From Acanthaster planci (lineage: Eukaryota > Echinodermata > Asteroidea > Valvatida > Acanthasteridae), in contig NW_019091372.1 of assembly GCF_001949145.1 (NCBI RefSeq), positions 2,037,114 through 2,101,113 on the forward strand: a stretch of DNA of 64,000 bases. The letters are read 5' to 3'. The notes under the pieces are model-generated. The model ran no database searches, was not told the origin of the DNA, and worked only from the letters and a program-made list of their open reading frames with translations. Made by a program: the position numbers and the translations under genes. Positions 62,606-64,000 of the stretch are shown in pieces. Numbering within the stretch: the stretch's first letter is position 1; every line of letters begins with the position of its first letter.

Positions 62606-62751
62606 ATGGGTATTGATGGAACAGGCCCTGGCTGGCCGCTGAAGCCCAGCTCTGGTATGAACTGGAAGGAGCTGGGTGAGAACGATGACCTGGCCACCAG
62701 CCTGGTCCTTGACCCCTACCTCAACTTCACCACGCACAAGATGAACACAAG
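62606..62751 (+). CDS. KMT5B: Suv4-20 histone H4K20 methyltransferase (KMT5B/C), first coding exon
   Basis: Suv4-20 enzymes di- and trimethylate histone H4 lysine 20 at heterochromatin, using S-adenosylmethionine through a C-terminal SET domain. Seen: ATG at 62606 just after a splice acceptor (pyrimidine tract then CCAG, exon from 62605), a 48-codon frame with [19 protein letters not shown] followed by [15 protein letters not shown], and a donor AG|GTGAGG at 62752 (phase 2). The vertebrate KMT5B and KMT5C N-termini contain the same block ([31 protein letters not shown]) ahead of the SET region, so the assignment is strong. The remaining exons, including SET and post-SET, lie beyond the window. 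A non-coding 5' exon must lie upstream because an acceptor precedes the ATG; I could not place it. One invertebrate gene usually stands for both vertebrate paralogues. Confidence 0.93.
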
Positions 62752-62955
62752 GTGAGGTCAGCACTGCAGACTAGGCAGGTGCCCGATAACATTGAACTGC
62801 TAGGCAGGGAAATCCACTCAAGCCGTGGTCGCATGACTTGCCTGCAGCTCGAAAATATGCACAAGTCTATGGTTGTGGCTGCAGACACTGCCTTAACCCT
62901 AACAGTTCTGCATAAAATTTGGCATGCAGTACTCAATCCTACACAGCACTAAGCC

Positions 62956-63210
62956 GTAGCCTGAGCCTGAAGGGCCTTGCACTACAAATTACTTCTTCTG
63001 GCTAGGGCACCGTCCATTGTTACTCTACTGAGAACTATAAAGTAATAAATGTATAAATACCGGTAAATAAAGCGCCACAGCATTGTACGGTATCCTGTCT
63101 TATCTAATTGTATTTTATGGTTTCAGAGAACAATAAGGTAATGTCCTCTTACAAGTGACAGTGCTGAATACTATATTTTACAATTAAGTAGTACTTTGTA
63201 GTATTTAGGG
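62956..63210 (+). mobile_element. Hairpin-ended dispersed repeat, copy 2
   Basis: Starts GTAGCCTGAGCCTGAAGGGC and follows 27922-28160 with small indels, including ACTACAAATTACTTCTTCTG and TATTTTATGGTTTCAG. The inner inverted arms are less perfect than in copy 1. Confidence 0.72.
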
Positions 63211-63740
63211 CTGCTACTAGTGCTAGGATTAACAAGGAAAATGCTTGCTAAACAAGACAAGGTTACCAGCCAGAAGTCAGGCATCGTGTGCCAATTACGA
63301 CTGGTTCCCACTTGAACTATTGCAGCTTTTTGGCCTTGGCTACCTATAAATTTAAATGCTGCTCAGCCTCAATTGAGCTCTCCACTTGCACATAAGTGTT
63401 GGGAATTGACTCATACATACCAGAACAATATCAAACGAAGAAACCAACAGGCCAAAATTCTTTGTTTGGTTCTGTTTCTCTAAAGATCCCCAGATGTGTT
63501 TAATACTGGGACAGGTTACCACTGCTGACAAATATAAAGTTCATGCAATTTTAGGGATTTTACTTGATATCTTGATGCACCACTCACAAAACATGTCGTT
63601 CAGTATTTGCAGCAGTCAAGGATCTGAAATTTCTTGTCTCACAGAGCATTGCAAGTTGCTTTTCTTAAAAGAAAATTGAACCACACCCTAAGTTGAAACT
63701 CAGTCCCAAAATTCAAACCCAAATCCCTATACTCTAAAAG

Positions 63741-64000
63741 GCCTTTTCACACGTGACACATCTGGGGGTTGATGCAATGTTGATACTGGGTTGAAAACTA
63801 GTAAAGATTGGCACTTGAACTTTTTCAACCATGCGTCAAGTTCAACCCAGAGATTGACTCCAGCTTGGGTTGAACTCATACTAGGGTTGTGCTCATCTCC
63901 AGATGAAATTTTCCCCGACACGGTCAGTTTGCCTAAAACAAGTGTGAAACAACCCCAGGTTGAATGCAGGTTTCAAAAATCAAATGTTCAACCCACGTTG
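63741..64000. mobile_element. Probable MITE running off the window end
   Basis: GCCTTTTCACACGTGACACA at the left recalls CACACG-ended MITEs. AAGTGTGAAACAACCCCAGG at 63939 is a partial inverse, and GGGTTGAA / TTCAACCC words recur in both orientations between them. The right terminus is not clear and may lie beyond the window. Confidence 0.4.

Larger units (their letters stand above)
62752..64000. other. KMT5B: Start of the Suv4-20 intron
   Basis: Sequence after the Suv4-20 donor, containing a dispersed repeat (62956-63210) and the left part of another element (63741 on). No second coding exon is visible. Confidence 0.6.

Overview
This is a window of an animal nuclear genome. Its genes are split by introns with GT..AG borders, non-coding sequence dominates, and miniature transposons are abundant. 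Three conserved animal genes can be recognised from protein sequence: a liprin-alpha (PPFIA) first coding exon, a complete COMMD9, and the first coding exon of a Suv4-20 histone methyltransferase (KMT5B/C). A fourth, apparently uncharacterised three-exon gene can be assembled. The style of the sequence (TAGGCCTA words, masses of ACATGTAC palindromes, foldback elements and many hairpin MITEs) fits a marine deuterostome invertebrate, perhaps an echinoderm. The species cannot be fixed from the sequence alone.

Layout. 1-29.8 kb lies downstream of the liprin-alpha first coding exon (minus strand, 29833-30066) and is most likely its first coding intron. It contains no convincing exon, but it is saturated with ACATGTAC-type palindromes and holds a 12-copy 32-bp tandem array (7.2 kb), several MITEs and segmental duplicates. 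33.7-40.5 kb is COMMD9 on the plus strand: seven exons, 198 codons, and an AATAAA signal. It is divergent from liprin-alpha. Its introns carry a foldback-type element with inverted tandem arrays (34.1-35.0 kb, with an assembly gap), a MITE, and a minisatellite of about 1.2 kb with a 43-bp unit (37.5-38.7 kb) that leaves all three forward frames open.

43.5-54.2 kb is a minus-strand gene, convergent with COMMD9. Its predicted 269-residue, largely disordered product has an Asn-Pro-Phe motif near each end, which suggests an EH-domain ligand of the endocytic or recycling machinery. Its large first intron holds hairpin MITEs, a tRNA-Ser-like sequence, two copies of a 365-375 bp MITE family, an assembly gap inside an inverted repeat, and a perfect palindromic RFX X-box.

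58.9-60.95 kb is a complete Tc1/mariner transposon: TA target duplication, 23-bp terminal inverted repeats and an intact 353-codon transposase. The catalytic spacing is DD46E instead of the usual DD34E. At 62.6 kb the Suv4-20 gene begins on the plus strand and runs out of the window. Between the transposon and this exon lie a piggyBac-like TTAA MITE and a hairpin element.

The genes do not form a pathway. Liprin-alpha is a presynaptic scaffold, COMMD9 a Commander-complex endosomal recycling subunit, the NPF protein a possible endosomal adaptor, and Suv4-20 a chromatin enzyme. The strongest novelty candidates are the DD46E transposon, the NPF-flanked gene, the foldback element, and the sharp change in ACATGTAC density near 30 kb.
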